The notes below the pieces were generated by a model. It worked only from the letters and a program-made list of their open reading frames with translations, was not told where the DNA came from and did no database searches. Source: Hibiscus mutabilis (taxonomy: Eukaryota > Streptophyta > Magnoliopsida > Malvales > Malvaceae). Taken from it: 64,000 bases of DNA. The stretch is taken from positions 12,958,001-13,022,000 of the forward strand of contig CM033752.1 of assembly GCA_019671005.1 (NCBI GenBank), in the 5' to 3' direction. The first letter of the stretch is position 1. Every line of letters starts with the position of its first letter. The position numbers and the translations under genes are program-made. This document shows, one piece after another, positions 43,776 to 54,875 of the stretch.

Positions 43776-46620
43776 TGTAATATCCCAAATTTTGGCTAGT
43801 GACCAAAATGTAAATTTTAAAAGTTTAGTGGCTAAAGTATAAACTTTGGAAAAGTTTAGTGACCAAAGTGTAATTTTCAAAATTTATGTATTTTAACCCG
43901 TAAATGAATAGTTTACCACCAAGAAGGACGTTTTCTTGTTATCTGGATTTTTCGTACGGAGTTTGTATTAATGCTTATAAAGCGATGAAGTTTGAAAAAA
44001 TATTCGGATAATCGCATCGAATCGAATATTCAGGATATTTTGAAGGATGATAGGGTAAGGTTAAAATTGTCATTTCCATGTCTTAAAATGGAAAAGATTT
44101 ATTTTGGGCCCTTGGATTTAGATAATTTTTCCATGTTAAATCCTAGCCATTGGATCAAGGGATAAGATTGGAATTTAAGTATGTTTCAAGGGCAAAATTG
44201 GAAATTGATATAGTTCAAGGGTAAATTGGTAAACTACTAACTCATGATTAAATCTAGGTCATTGGATGAAGGATGATGACATGTGGCACATTTTGGATTC
44301 TTTGGATTTGAGGGCAAACTAGTCATTTCAATTATTTGGAGGATATTTTTAATATTTATGGAAATAAAAGATGCCAAATGGCGTAAATAAAAAAAATGAA
44401 GAAACATCTTCATCTTTCTTCATGCTTCACATCAAGAAGAAGAGAACAAGAAGGAAATCAAGGTAAGTTTAGAGTTTTGCATTTTAATCCCTAAATACTA
44501 GGATTTAGGGTTAGCTTGTGAAATATGAAGTTGTTCTTCATAAAATTCTCTTTCAATTGGTATAAAAATTTCATGGAATTGTTGAAGGATACTCTTGAAT
44601 TTTTAAGAGAGATAATTTAGGGTTTATTGATCCAAATGAATTAGGATTGAATTATGGAAGATTATGTGATGTTCTATTATTTCCATGCTTGATTGAAGTT
44701 GAAATTGATGTATTTTTGATAGAATACCATTTGGTTAATTAGGGTTTAATTTGGGGTTTAAGAATTTAAGTTGAATTTGGAGTTTTCATGAAAGGAAAAA
44801 TGTTGGAATAACATAATTGATGGTTAATTTTAGGTGTTGGAATGGTTAAAGGATGCTAAAGACGTGAATTATGAGATATGCCTAGAATTTTTGTCATTGG
44901 TAGTAAATTCGGAAATTCACCATAAATTCTACAAAAATGATTAGAAAGTGATCCTTATATCATTGTATTCCTGGTTCAGTCTATATTCTTTTAAAACAAA
45001 CAGTGACTGATTTCGATTTGTATATAAAAAATATGAATTTTTAAGTCTTTGAAAGGTTAAAAACATAATATTTTGCTCGAAATTGAAGACAGAATTCGAC
45101 TTTAAAAATTCATCATAAAATTTGAATTTGAGCTATTAGTTTATATGGTTGAACAGCTTATCGAATCTAGTTTCTGTCAAAACAAACGAAATCAATTCGA
45201 GTTGTAGATTATTTTATATAAATATTTCTTTGAAGGTAGCGCAGATGGCATATTATAAAATGAGTACCTTATTAGTGATATTAATTTGTGCATGTAAGGG
45301 ATGAATGCGAAACATTCAAGTAAACCCGAGAAATAAAAAATTCAATAGATAAGGCAAAGGATCAAGCTTGGAGTTCTCTTAATTTATTCAATTTAGTTTG
45401 GGATAAGAAGTGTCAAGGTGAGTGCAATTGCATACATATCATGACACATTGATGTTTTATACATCATTGGGATAGCTTGCGATGAGCCTACCCAAATTTT
45501 ATTGTCATTATATTTATGTCATGGAGCATATTATGATTGACATATTTTAAATATGTCAAAATTTGAATATAAATGCATGGATCACTAGTTCTATATAATG
45601 GTATATCATCAATGTTATTTTGGGTATGAACTGCCCAATGTTAAATTATGTTGATATACATTGCCATGGGTGAAATAAATATGGAATATATGCCCAAGTA
45701 TGTCATTGAGGGACAGGGTATCATTGGCATGCATAGAGTCCAGCAGCACACTGCATACTCGGTTTAGCACTATAGTGTATATAAAGGACACTTAGTGTAT
45801 ATGGTGGGCACGACCTTATGTGTATTATGGTGGGCACAACCTTATGTGTATTAGAACTTCGGTTTATATTTGACTCATGTACCCAAGGTCCTCATAGGCT
45901 TATATTTGGGCTATGGTTTATTGGTTAAAAAAATAAACAGGTGAATAAGCTTATGAGCTTTTGAAATAAATGGCAAGTATATTGGTAAGAAATTTATATT
46001 CGGTTTATATTATGTTAATATATGATTAACATGATGGTAATACATATCTAGTGATCATGATGCATTTATGCATATATGGAATATTATGACAAATGGACAA
46101 GCATGAAAGTCTTATGACATTAGCATGTATTAAATCATTACTAATGCAATGTGAAATTTGATGCATTGGCATATATCATGTTATATAAACGTCTTCATGA
46201 AGTCGAATAAGTTCAAATAATTGTTATTAACTTCGTTTATTTCCTCACTAATTTCATACTTAGCGTGTGTTGATTGTGCACACGTAGGTGGTTCGAATCA
46301 TTGGACGAAGCGAAGAGTTGTATCAAGTTCAGAAATTTTCATCAAGCTGCGATAGTAATGACATCCTACTTGAGGTTTTTAATTTATTTTAGTGGCATGT
46401 ATAAATGGGATTAATTTTTCCATTTTAGTTCCGCGTCCGATATTTTTGAACAGTCAAATTTATTTTTTTAAAAGTAAAAGAGCTCCAATTTTGTGTATTA
46501 GTTGATATAAATATTTTCAAAGGTTTTAAATTTATGAAGTTTTTGAATAAAAATCATGTTATTTTTCTGTGACATCTCTAACTCATATTCGGTAATCGAA
46601 TACGAGAATGAGGTGTTACA
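43776..46620 (+). repeat. 3' LTR of element Y (2845 bp)
   Basis: Starts TGTAATATCCCAAATTTTGG and ends ATGAGGTGTTACA. It matches X's 3' LTR nearly base for base except for small indels around 45040-45250 and the last ~100 bp, where Y keeps the normal family end. Confidence 0.85.
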
Positions 46621-48339
46621 CTCATGTTGGAGATTACGGACACTTAACACCCCTCGACAAACATGAGGCAACTTTTATAGTGCACTCTAAACCCTATAGC
46701 ATGCCCATTTGCCAATATATTTAATAAACAACATTACCTCACTGTTTTACATATGCATCAAATCAATCTAACACAAATACATTAAGCCATGTATTTTAAC
46801 AATCTCAAAAACACATTTATAAACCATATGCCATCCTCATAAATCATTATCTATGATCATTTGCAACATCTTTCTCTTTCAAAACATGCATAATACAGTG
46901 AGTAATTAAAACCAACATCATGTGCATGAGATTTCATTTTGTAAAACTGGAATCGAGAGAAAACTCAACCGATACTTACTTCTGAGCTTAGATAAGCTTA
47001 TCAAACTTTATCTAAACTCTCACAACTCATTTTCAAACCTTTTAATAGCAGTAAAACATTTTTCCACTCACCAACAATCTAAAGCTTGCTTGCCAATGCG
47101 CTAGTCAAGCTTGCGAGGCTTTCGCACCTTCTTCAAAAGCCAAAAGATTCAACTCCCATGCTTTACCCAATCAAGAACAGAGGATTAAAACACATCCCTG
47201 TACCTTAGACTTCCAGCAACCAACAAACACAACATCGCCTCACAAGAATCCACTTAACACCCTCCTAAAACAATCAAGAACACCACCAAACCTTACCTAA
47301 ACAAAGCCGAGCCAACATCGAATGATTCTAACACATTAACAACATCAATTAATATCCAAAAACACCTTAAACATGTCCTTATACCTCTAGCAACAGTACA
47401 ACAACAAGATCAAGCCAAAACCAACTATACACAACCTAGAAAACTAACAATTCACATAGTTTCGGGAATACATTGATTAATAAACTTTTTCAAAATTAAA
47501 ATACATCCAAATTAAGATATAAATCAATTAAATTCATCACCAAAATAGATCCAATTCAGTTCTAACAATTTTCCAAGAAAACTCAATTAAATCAATAAAT
47601 CCATATTAAAATCACAATTTCCTAACATAAATCAACAACAAAGGATCAATAACTTGAGAATTTCAATAAAGAACCTTTAATTAGAGGAGAGAAATGAAAA
47701 TCACCTCTAACTACTGATTTCTCCCTTAATTGGCCAAGCTTTGATGAAATCCAAGGAGATTTTGCAAAGGAATTTGAAGAAATCAATAAGGAATCAAAAA
47801 GGAAATCAATGGAGATTGATTCTTGGAGATTTTGAATTATAAATCCTAGTTGGTTGTTGAGAAATTTAAGAGAAAAGGTTTGGAGAAAAGTAGTTACGTA
47901 AGAAAATGTTTTTGGCAAATTAAAGATCTTTTTAATAAATCCTCATTTATCCAATTATTAAACCATTTAAAAAAACTTTAAAAATAGGCTAAATTAAGAG
48001 AGAAATCTGTTGAAAAATATTAGATAAGTAGCTCCTTAATGATTCTAAGTTTTGAACCTTTTCCAATTTAGTCACCAAAAATAGTTTTAAAATCTTTCAA
48101 TTTAGTCACTAGACTAAAATGTCTAAAAATCATATTTAATTGCCTCAAATTAACTTTACCAATTTACTTAAAATATTAATTAAGTAATTTAAAGCATTTT
48201 CCCATATTTTATTTTATCCCAAAATTAATTTTATAGATTTATTTTTCCTGAAACTATTCGAATTGCCTAAACCGGTTCTCTTGAACCACCGACACGATCT
48301 GGCTCACATCTAGGCCCAATTTCAGGGAGTTACAGCAAG

Positions 48340-49102
48340 AATCCAAAATCGTGGGAAGAGAGCTTGCCACATGTAGACTTTGCTTACAACAAATCAGTTC
48401 ATTCAGCCACCAAATTCACACCATCTGAGGTTGTATATGGGTTTAATCCATTTTTTCCTATGGATTTGTTACTTTGCCCATTGATCAAGCATTAAACACG
48501 GATGGGAAAAACAAGGCTAAATTTGTAAAAAAGCTTCATCAGAAGGTTGGAGGCAACATTGAGAAAAGAACAAAGCAATATGAACAACAAGCAAATAGAG
48601 GGCGAAAACGAGTCAACTTTGAACCTGACGATTGGGTTTGGGTGCACTTCAGGAATGAACGATTTTCAGCACAAAGGAAATCTAAACTCTCACCTAGAGG
48701 GGATGGGACATTTTAAGTTTGGATAAGATCAATGATAATGGCTACAAGATAGATCTTCTGAGAGAGTTTGGTGTCAGTGCTACTTTTAATGTTTCAAACT
48801 TATCTTTTTTTGAGCAAGGTAACATTTTGAGGACAAATCGCTCTCAAGAAAGGGAAGATAATGAGATCATGGAGTCACCACCTTCATTAGACCCAGAGGA
48901 ATTTCCCTTAGGCCCCATTACTCCTACAAGGTCAAGGAGATTTAGAGATGTGATCAGCAATAAGTGCAATCATGTATGGAAAATTATTGAAGCTGTCGAT
49001 GTTGAATCAATGCCCTGCAACGTGGGATTTGGTTCAAGCAACATGGAAGATTCATGCAACGTGAAAGGGAGTCCATGCAACGTGTTGCATGTTTATTTCT
49101 GA
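48340..49102 (+). pseudogene. Reina-like pol, C-terminal half (integrase end)
   Basis: Continuation of the gene cut at 24781: NPKSWEESLPHVDFAYNKSV and TPSEVVYGFNPFFPMDLL, then RVNFEPDDWVWVHFRNERF, INDNGYKIDLLREFGVSATF with NVSNLSFFEQ, and EFPLGPITPTRSRRFRD. It ends CNVLHVYF at 49102. Frame breaks occur near 48470 and 48716. The right LTR starts at 48859, so about 240 bp of coding sequence lie inside the LTR, which explains why the left LTR also encodes this tail. Confidence 0.85.
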
Positions 49103-50180
49103 TGGATATGTTCTATTTGATTATCATTATTTTAGTATGCACATGCTTTCTATTATGTTGTTCATTGTTTATTTTAATAGCATTAGAGTACGTTGGATCA
49201 TATAATATATATTTATTACATTTAGCATGCATCATATTACATTGTTTATTTTTGATCATATTTATCGTATTTATAGGTTTTATGCAAGGACAATAAATAG
49301 ACACATCACTAGGGAATTGTGACTATTGGAGAGGTGTTTACTTGAGGTGTTTGCTTGGCTTTGGAGGTGCTTGATTGAGGTGCTTGCTTGGCTTTGGAGG
49401 TATTTCTTGAGAAGCTTGCTTCACTTAAGACGTGTTTTCTAGAGTGCTTGCTTGGATTTAGAGGTGCTTGCTTGAGGTTCTTGCATGTGACTTGCTTGTT
49501 TATGTTAACATTAAAATTTACGTGCTTGCTTACATTCATAATTGGACGGCAATTTTAGAGGTGCTTGCATGTGACCTATTTCCTTACATTCACATTAGAA
49601 TTGACATGCTTGCTTATGATTAAATTGGGTGGCAAATGCACTCATTTTAAGGTTATTTAATTCATTATCCCTTCACGCCACCCTAGGAATGTTGGCTGAT
49701 CATTTCATTTTGTAAAGCCTATAAATAGATGTTGATTTTTCAATTGTAAGACACAACTTTGATTTCAGAAAAATTGGGAGTTTTATCTCTTTCATTCTTT
49801 TGAGAACTTTATCGATCCTTCAAGTTCTGCTTGTTAAAGTAAAACCTTTGATATATTTGGTTCCTAGTTCTACTTAACTAGTGGGTCAAGATCCTTATTT
49901 CGTTTAGAGATTGTTATAGGGTTCAGGTTACACTTTTTAGTGTTGGTTCAATTCTCAAGTCCTAAACTACTATCCATCTTTCATCATCCATTGCTACTTC
50001 CACCACTGACACATTAACCTTATAAAATTCCAGAATCTTATTCTCATCACTTTCTATATTGTTACACAAAATCACCCATTAAACCATCCAAAATCATTGC
50101 AAGTCTTACAACACAAAGTTACTTTATTTATGATCGGGAAAATCAAGCATCTCAGTAATTTCCATGATGAGATCGCATCA
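48859..50180 (+). repeat. right LTR of the Reina-like element (1322 bp)
   Basis: Starts TAATGAGATCATGG (TG decayed to TA; the left LTR has TGATGAAATTATAG) and ends GAGATCGCATCA, followed by ACACT. It contains a TATA-like GCCTATAAATAG near 49718-49729, then GACACAACTTTGATT and an ATTGGGAGTTTTATCTC leader. Confidence 0.8.
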
Positions 50181-51345
50181 ACACTTCTTAAAAGTGTGGA
50201 CGCTTAAACGGCCTTTTATCTTTTGTTGTTCGTGTGCTTGGGAAACTGTGATCGTTAAGCTGATTCCTTAATTCACACTTTTTAAAAGTGGCGAATGCTT
50301 AGATGACACTTTATCCCTATTGCCCGTTTTTTGAGAAGCGGCAATCATTAAGCTGATTCTTTAATGCACATTTTTTTAAAAGTGGCGGACGCTTAGACGA
50401 CCCTTTATCTTGGTTGCTTGCTTTCTTAGGAAGCAGCGATCGTTAAGCTGATTTCTTAATGCACACTTCTTAAAAGTGGCAGATGCTTAAACGACCCTTT
50501 ATCTTTTTTGGTCGCTTTCTTGGGAAGCGGCGATCATTAAGTTGATTCCTTAATGCACACTTCATAAAAGTGGTGAATGCTTCGATTACTCTTTATCTTT
50601 GTTGCTCGCTTGCTTGGGAAGGGTGATCGTTAAGCTGATTCCTTAATGCACACTTCTTAAAAGTGGCAGACGCTTAGATGACCCTTTATCTTTGTTGCTC
50701 CCTTGCTTGGGAAACAATAATCGTTAAGCTAACACCTTAATGCAAACTTCTTAAAAGTTGCGGACACTTAGATGACCCTTTATCTTTGTTGCTCGCTTGC
50801 TTGGGAAGTAGCGATCATTAAGCTGATTCTTTAATGTACACTTATTAAAAGTGGGGGTCGCTTAGACGACCCTTTATCTTTTTTGCTTGCTTTCTTGGGA
50901 AGCAGCGATCGCTAAGTTGATTACTTAATGCACACTTCTTAAAAGTGGCGGACGCTTAGACTACCCTTTATCTTTGTTTCTCGCTTGCTTGGGAAGCGGC
51001 AATCGTTAAGCTGATTCCTTAATGCACACTACTTAAAAGTGGTAGACGCTTAGATGACCCTTTTATCTTTGTTTCTCGCTTGCTTGGGAAACGATAATCG
51101 TTAAGCTGATTCCTTAATACATACTTCTTAAAAGTGACGGACGCTTAGATGACCTTTTATCTTTGTTGCTCGCTTGTTTGGGAAGCGACGATCATTAAGA
51201 TGATTCCTAAATGTACACTTCTTAAAAGTGGCAGATGCTTAGATAACCCTTTATCTTTGTTGCTCGCGTGCTTGGGAAGCGACGATCGTTAAGCTAATTC
51301 ATTAATGCACACTTTTTAAAAGTGCCAGACGCTTAGACGATCCTT
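50181..51345. repeat. satellite array, ~94 bp monomer, about 13 copies
   Basis: The block CACTTCTTAAAAGTGG recurs about every 94 bp (near 50182, 50277, 50369, 50465, 50561, 50652, 50747, 50839, 50935, 51028, 51124, 51220, 51310). Each unit also has TTATCTTTGTTGCTCGCTTG, GGGAAGCGGCGATCGTTAAG and TGATTCCTTAATGCACA. Copies differ by single bases. The array starts with the ACACT duplication of the Reina-like insertion, so the insertion lies within the array. Confidence 0.9.
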
Positions 51346-51660
51346 TATATGAGACATCATCAAATGCCCTGTAGATTTTCTAACCATCCTGTCAGCAACC
51401 ATCAATTTATAGCATAAAATAAATATTTCTTATTGCTACGTAAAATAAACATGTTGCAATAATAGTAATGGTAATAACTGTGACCTATCATCGGTTGATT
51501 TTACTCGTACACTTGATAACGCGTATAGATCGTACACAGCTACAATCATTCTAGTTTTCCTGTTTAAAGAGTAGTTCCTCTGGAAGTTTACTTATTTTTT
51601 TCGCTCAATTCTTTGACCCTGATCCCCCTTGGTTGTCCTTACTCTGACTCAATCCGCTTC
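51346..51660. other. no gene seen
   Basis: Unassigned sequence between the satellite array and the gag-like remnant. Confidence 0.4.
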
Positions 51661-51800
51661 TTCAAGAGGGAAAAACAAAACTCTACAACTACTATTTTCT
51701 AATGGCGGACTCGATGGTATTCTCAAGTGAGTGCATTCATCCATACAATGTCCTTGTTTCTTGTGAAATTCGCATCTTTTGTCAGAGCACCCCCGTCTTA
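51661..51800 (-). pseudogene. short gag zinc-knuckle-like remnant (Tat-like, minus strand)
   Basis: The minus strand near 51783-51735 reads DKRCEFHKKQGHCMDECTHL, resembling the C-x2-H...GH...C motif (CEFH..xGH..EEC) in Gag of Tat/Athila-type gypsy elements. Only this motif and a short flank are recognisable. Confidence 0.4.
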
Positions 51801-52178
51801 CATTTGGTCTCATAGGTGGTGCCATTTTAAGATTTTGGTGTGCTCGACTTGGCTTAAAATCCGCGAGGGTGATGATGCATTTGGAAATTGATTATGGGTT
51901 TACGGTGATGCCTTTTTCCTCACTACTTGTACGGGGTAATAAGTTTTGTCTTCAAAATTATTCGTCTAAAAAACTAGGGGCTCTGAATCCAAGACATTTT
52001 CTTTTCGTTGTTTGTTTCACCGCCTTTCGAGATACCCCTAGCGGACATGCGATCATGCTCTCTTTTCAAAATTAACTCATGGATCATCCTTCTATTGCCA
52101 TCATTCTTTTCTACTCTACAGGGTAATACGCTTCATGTCCTTCTAAATTGTTTGACTTAAAGTCTGGGTGTTCTGCAT
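51801..52178. other. unassigned sequence; no gene called
   Basis: A plus-strand open stretch at 51779-52075 has no recognised domain and overlaps the minus-strand gag-like remnant. TGCAT at 52174-52178 may be the target site of the next element. Confidence 0.35.
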
Positions 52179-52250
52179 TGTTAAACTAATATATATTAAA
52201 TTTGATATAACAAATATTTATGTTTGATTCATTTCAAATAAATTTTTAAA

Positions 52251-52340
52251 GTATCGGTACGGTCTAACTAGTACCAGTACCGTATTCAAACAGAGCATCG
52301 GTATGAAAGATCGATACTCATTAATGAGCTTACCGGTACG
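52251..52340. repeat. palindrome cluster E
   Basis: GTATCGGTAC at 52251-52260 is exact; GTACCAGTAC (52271-52280) and TTACCGGTAC (52330-52339) are near matches. The cluster lies inside the 5' LTR-like region, directly after the LTR head. Confidence 0.8.
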
Positions 52341-52569
52341 TGTGGGCTTCGGGCTATATGTAGGCCCTTATCAGATTTTTTTCCCCAAAATCTTTTTAAA
52401 CCAAACCCTAGAGCGCCGCTGTCCTCCAATTTTCACTCAAAATCCTCCCGATTTTTCACTCACAACACATAAATCTTCACGTTTTTGCAAGTTTTTCGAA
52501 GGATTCATCTCTATTTCATTGAATCGTGCATATCCATCACCTTTTCGTTCGCTTTTTCAAAACTTTCAA

Positions 52570-53166
52570 GGTAAATCTTCTATTATTTTCTTTATTCGAA
52601 TCTCATATTTGAATCTTAGGTTTATGTATCTAGTTTAAATTAGTTTAGTTATGTATGTACGAATTTGTATATATATATATGTATATATAGTTTAAACAAA
52701 TACATATATCAATATATATTATTTTGTTTATTTAGTTTTATAAATATATCATTGTTTTTGTTGTTTTCACAATATTTGCATATTTTTTTTATATATAAGT
52801 GAATACGGTTTTTGTCTATGTTTATGTCTAAAATTTGTTTTACTGTAATTTTGTTTTACTATTATGTATATATATATATATATATCTTCTCCATAAATTT
52901 GTTTCAAAATATATATATGTATATACATTCCTTTGTTAAATATATATAAACTGTTTTACACTGACATTTGCTAAATATATATTTAAACTGTTTTACATTG
53001 ATTTCCTTTACATATATGTATATATGTATATAAATATAGTTTATTTAATCCACTATTTTTTATCATTTTCTGTTAGTATAGGTATATAATTTTTAAACCT
53101 CATTTTTTGAATTTTTATTTGGACTAAAAATTGATGATATTTTGCATACATTTACTGTTTTGCAGG
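52570..53166 (+). other. probable AT-rich intron
   Basis: CAAG-GTAAATC near 52570 looks like a donor and TTTTGCAG-GTGTTTG near 53165 like an acceptor. The interval is very AT-rich with several ATATAT runs (for example 52866-52885). Inferred from sequence pattern alone. Confidence 0.35.
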
Positions 53167-53229
53167 TGTTTGATCATTCTTTAGTGTGTTTAGAGCCTTA
53201 GGTTATATCTTTTCAATTTAAAAAAAGGC

Positions 53230-54260
53230 ACCAAAACTTGCGACTAAACGTTGTCGCACATGTTTACGTACTGCGAGTTAGCCCGCACCTGAACCTCAAC
53301 CTCAACCTATTCTACCAACATCTTTTGACGCGTGTTTTGATGAACATGGGCAACAAAATCAAAGGGCAAATTTTGAGTTCTGTAAAAAATTTTACTGTTA
53401 GGGATGAGCTTGTTGCCGATTTTGATTTTATGTTCTCTCCCGATTTCAAATTTCATTACCTTGGTCTTATGAGGCGATGGAAATTTGTTCCTATGCTCAA
53501 ACTCAATCCCTAATATTTTCCCACTTTGGTCCAAATTTTCTTTTCCAATTCTCGTTGTCTTCTTAATGATTCAGATAAAGTTGTTATTGTCATAGAGTCT
53601 TATCTTATGGGGAAGACCTTTCAACTAGACACCAAAATAATTGTCACCCATCTAGGTCTAGAAAACACTGGTCTTGATGATGAGAATCAGCTTATTCCCG
53701 ACACTCTAGCCCCCGACTCTATTATTGCCTTAAACATACATGACCGCTTTCTCCATCTCATTATCACTTGTTGGTTTTGACCATTCGGTGGTAAGTACTC
53801 TACCATTAGGGGCGTCGATGCTTGGTGGATTCAGTGCTTTCGCACTAGCCGTAGCATCAACCTTGCTTAGATCATTTTTGCTGATCTAGTTTTACACCAT
53901 CAACAACCTTCGCACCTCTATGGTCACCTCCTTTTACTATAGTTGCGTCCTCAACCATATTTTTCTTAAGGAGAACATAAATTGCGCCATAGATATTTCC
54001 TTCCCACTCGGTAATAAGATTGATGTTTCATCTCTTTGGATGGCTCATTTCTATCTCATCAATGGCGAGTGGATTCTTCACGCTCCACGGGCAGCTCTAG
54101 CACCTCGAGTGGCTCGTCATCCAGTTGCTCTGGCACCTCAGCGAGATGTCTCTTTGGCATCACTTTCAGAGTTGACCACTCAGATGGACGGTCGTCTTAT
54201 GCGTCACTTGGATTCGGCGGATGAGCAACTTGAGATCTTAGAGTATTCAATTTAGCTTCT
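53230..54260 (+). pseudogene. 'putative plant transposon protein' domain relic
   Basis: Pieces in different frames line up as one protein: FDFMFSPDFKFHYLGLMRRW and KFVPMLKLNP (to 53512), QIFFSNSRCLLND and VIESYLMGKTFQLDTKIIVT with HLGLENTG (53526-53780), then VDAWWIQCFRTSRSIN and a further piece to about 54060. The order (FVxxLxLNxxxxPxLVxxFYxNL, later GIP/LG, later H-xx-L-x-I-I) resembles the plant transposon protein domain found in many non-autonomous elements (I believe PF20167; not searched). Stops at 53511-53513 and 53778-53780 and frame changes show decay. A Ser/Gly-rich or Ala/Pro-rich tail, depending on frame, follows to 54255. Confidence 0.5.
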
Positions 54261-54642
54261 TCATGAGGACACCGAGGAGATGTTGATGGCGGCGATGATG
54301 TGCCGGAAGCTTAGTTACATTTCATTTCATATCATGCATTTCACCTAGACTTTGTTGATTATGTTTTTTCTACATACTTTGCACTTATGTTGGATTATGT
54401 TTCTTTTATTTTGTTGTGGCTATGCCACTTTGGATTTATTATGTTTTACTTTGTTTTGGATATTATTGATTATGTTTTATGGATATTACTATTTGTTGTG
54501 CTTGGATTGGTTTATGTTTATTCTTGCTTCTCATTATTTTTTATCTAACAAAAAGGGAGAATTTTTTATTAAAATTTTTAAGGCTTTTAATAAAAAAGAA
54601 AGAGGAGTGTTTTATTAAAAAATTATTTTGGTTTTGTTATAT
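54261..54642 (+). other. 3' non-coding part of the transposon-protein element
   Basis: T-rich TTATGTTTTACTTTG-type sequence ending in GTTATATAAAA (54636-54646) and the purine tract. Short hydrophobic frames here are products of the T-rich composition. Confidence 0.5.
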
Positions 54643-54875
54643 AAAAAAGTGGAGATTGTAAAACTAATATATATTTATTTTGATATAACAAATATTTATA
54701 TTCGATTCATTTCAAATATTTTTTTAAGGTATTGAAATAACTCACAAATTCTAAGTTGGAAATAGCTAAGTGTTCAAATAACGTATTTTAAAGATCAATT
54801 TTATCTAAGTTATTTGAAACCATTTCGAAATAATTTTACAAGTTTAAAAGTACTCAAAAAGCCATTTTGGCCTTT

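Larger units (their letters stand above)
38699..46620 (+). mobile_element. element Y: near-identical second copy of X
   Basis: Partial 5' LTR (38699-40164), intact iMet primer site, the same deleted interior, pol relic, polypurine tract and 3' LTR (43776-46620). Outside a few indel clusters and one substitution-dense patch it reads almost base for base like X from 26985 onward. It ends in GAGGTGTTACA followed by CTCAT and the second part of solo LTR C. Confidence 0.8.
24782..48334 (-). mobile_element. solo LTR 'C' (~3.4 kb) split by the X/Y retroelement block
   Basis: The LTR occupies 24782-26462 and 46621-48334 (1681 + 1714 bp), begins TGTAACCCCC, ends GGGAGTTACA and has GCAAG duplications. 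It shares sequence throughout with the LTR at 61085 to the window end, including CTCTGCATTGA, GAGAGCGTAAGC and CTTAGTGAGG. The CTTAGTGAGG box is the reverse complement of the CCTCACTAAG box in the X/Y LTRs, which places this LTR in minus orientation. No internal sequence of its own family is present. Palindrome cluster C lies at 25215-25415. Confidence 0.75.
17858..50180 (+). mobile_element. Reina-like Ty3/gypsy element carrying nested insertions
   Basis: LTR copies at 17858-19045 (truncated) and 48859-50180 bracket a pol gene in two halves (22600-24781 and 48340-49102). ACACT precedes the left LTR and follows the right one, and removing the element rejoins GCACACT with TCTTAAAAGTG, an uninterrupted satellite monomer. 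The integrase is split at codons SK/NP by a solo LTR with GCAAG duplications. The 5' interior (PBS, gag, protease) is missing or replaced by a minus-strand element at 19.0-22.3 kb. RT wording (ILGGLPPIHGIEHQIDF, DDMLDELSGSSVFSKI, FDLTNAPNTF) suits the Reina chromovirus lineage. Confidence 0.8.
52179..54875 (+). mobile_element. non-autonomous LTR-type element with plant transposon protein relic
   Basis: TGTTAAACTAATATATATT (52179) and TGTAAAACTAATATATATT (54657) begin two copies of an LTR head that stay alignable for ~75 bp through TTTGATATAACAAATATTTA. A purine tract AAAAAAGTGGAGAT precedes the second copy, as expected for a 3' LTR. Between them are promoter-like and leader-like sequence, a probable intron and a decayed coding region, with no RT or integrase. 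The 3' LTR is cut at 54875 by the Tat-like LTR. Confidence 0.6.

Noticed and set aside
50181..51345. CRISPR-like appearance of evenly spaced repeats (94 bp; also 127 bp at 58150-59040).
   Set aside because: Whole units are repeated with no unique spacers and the host is a plant; these are tandem satellites.
54036..54255. Ser/Gly-rich frame versus Ala/Pro-rich frame as an independent gene.
   Set aside because: Both read the same decayed tail of the transposon-protein relic; neither has a start or domain of its own.
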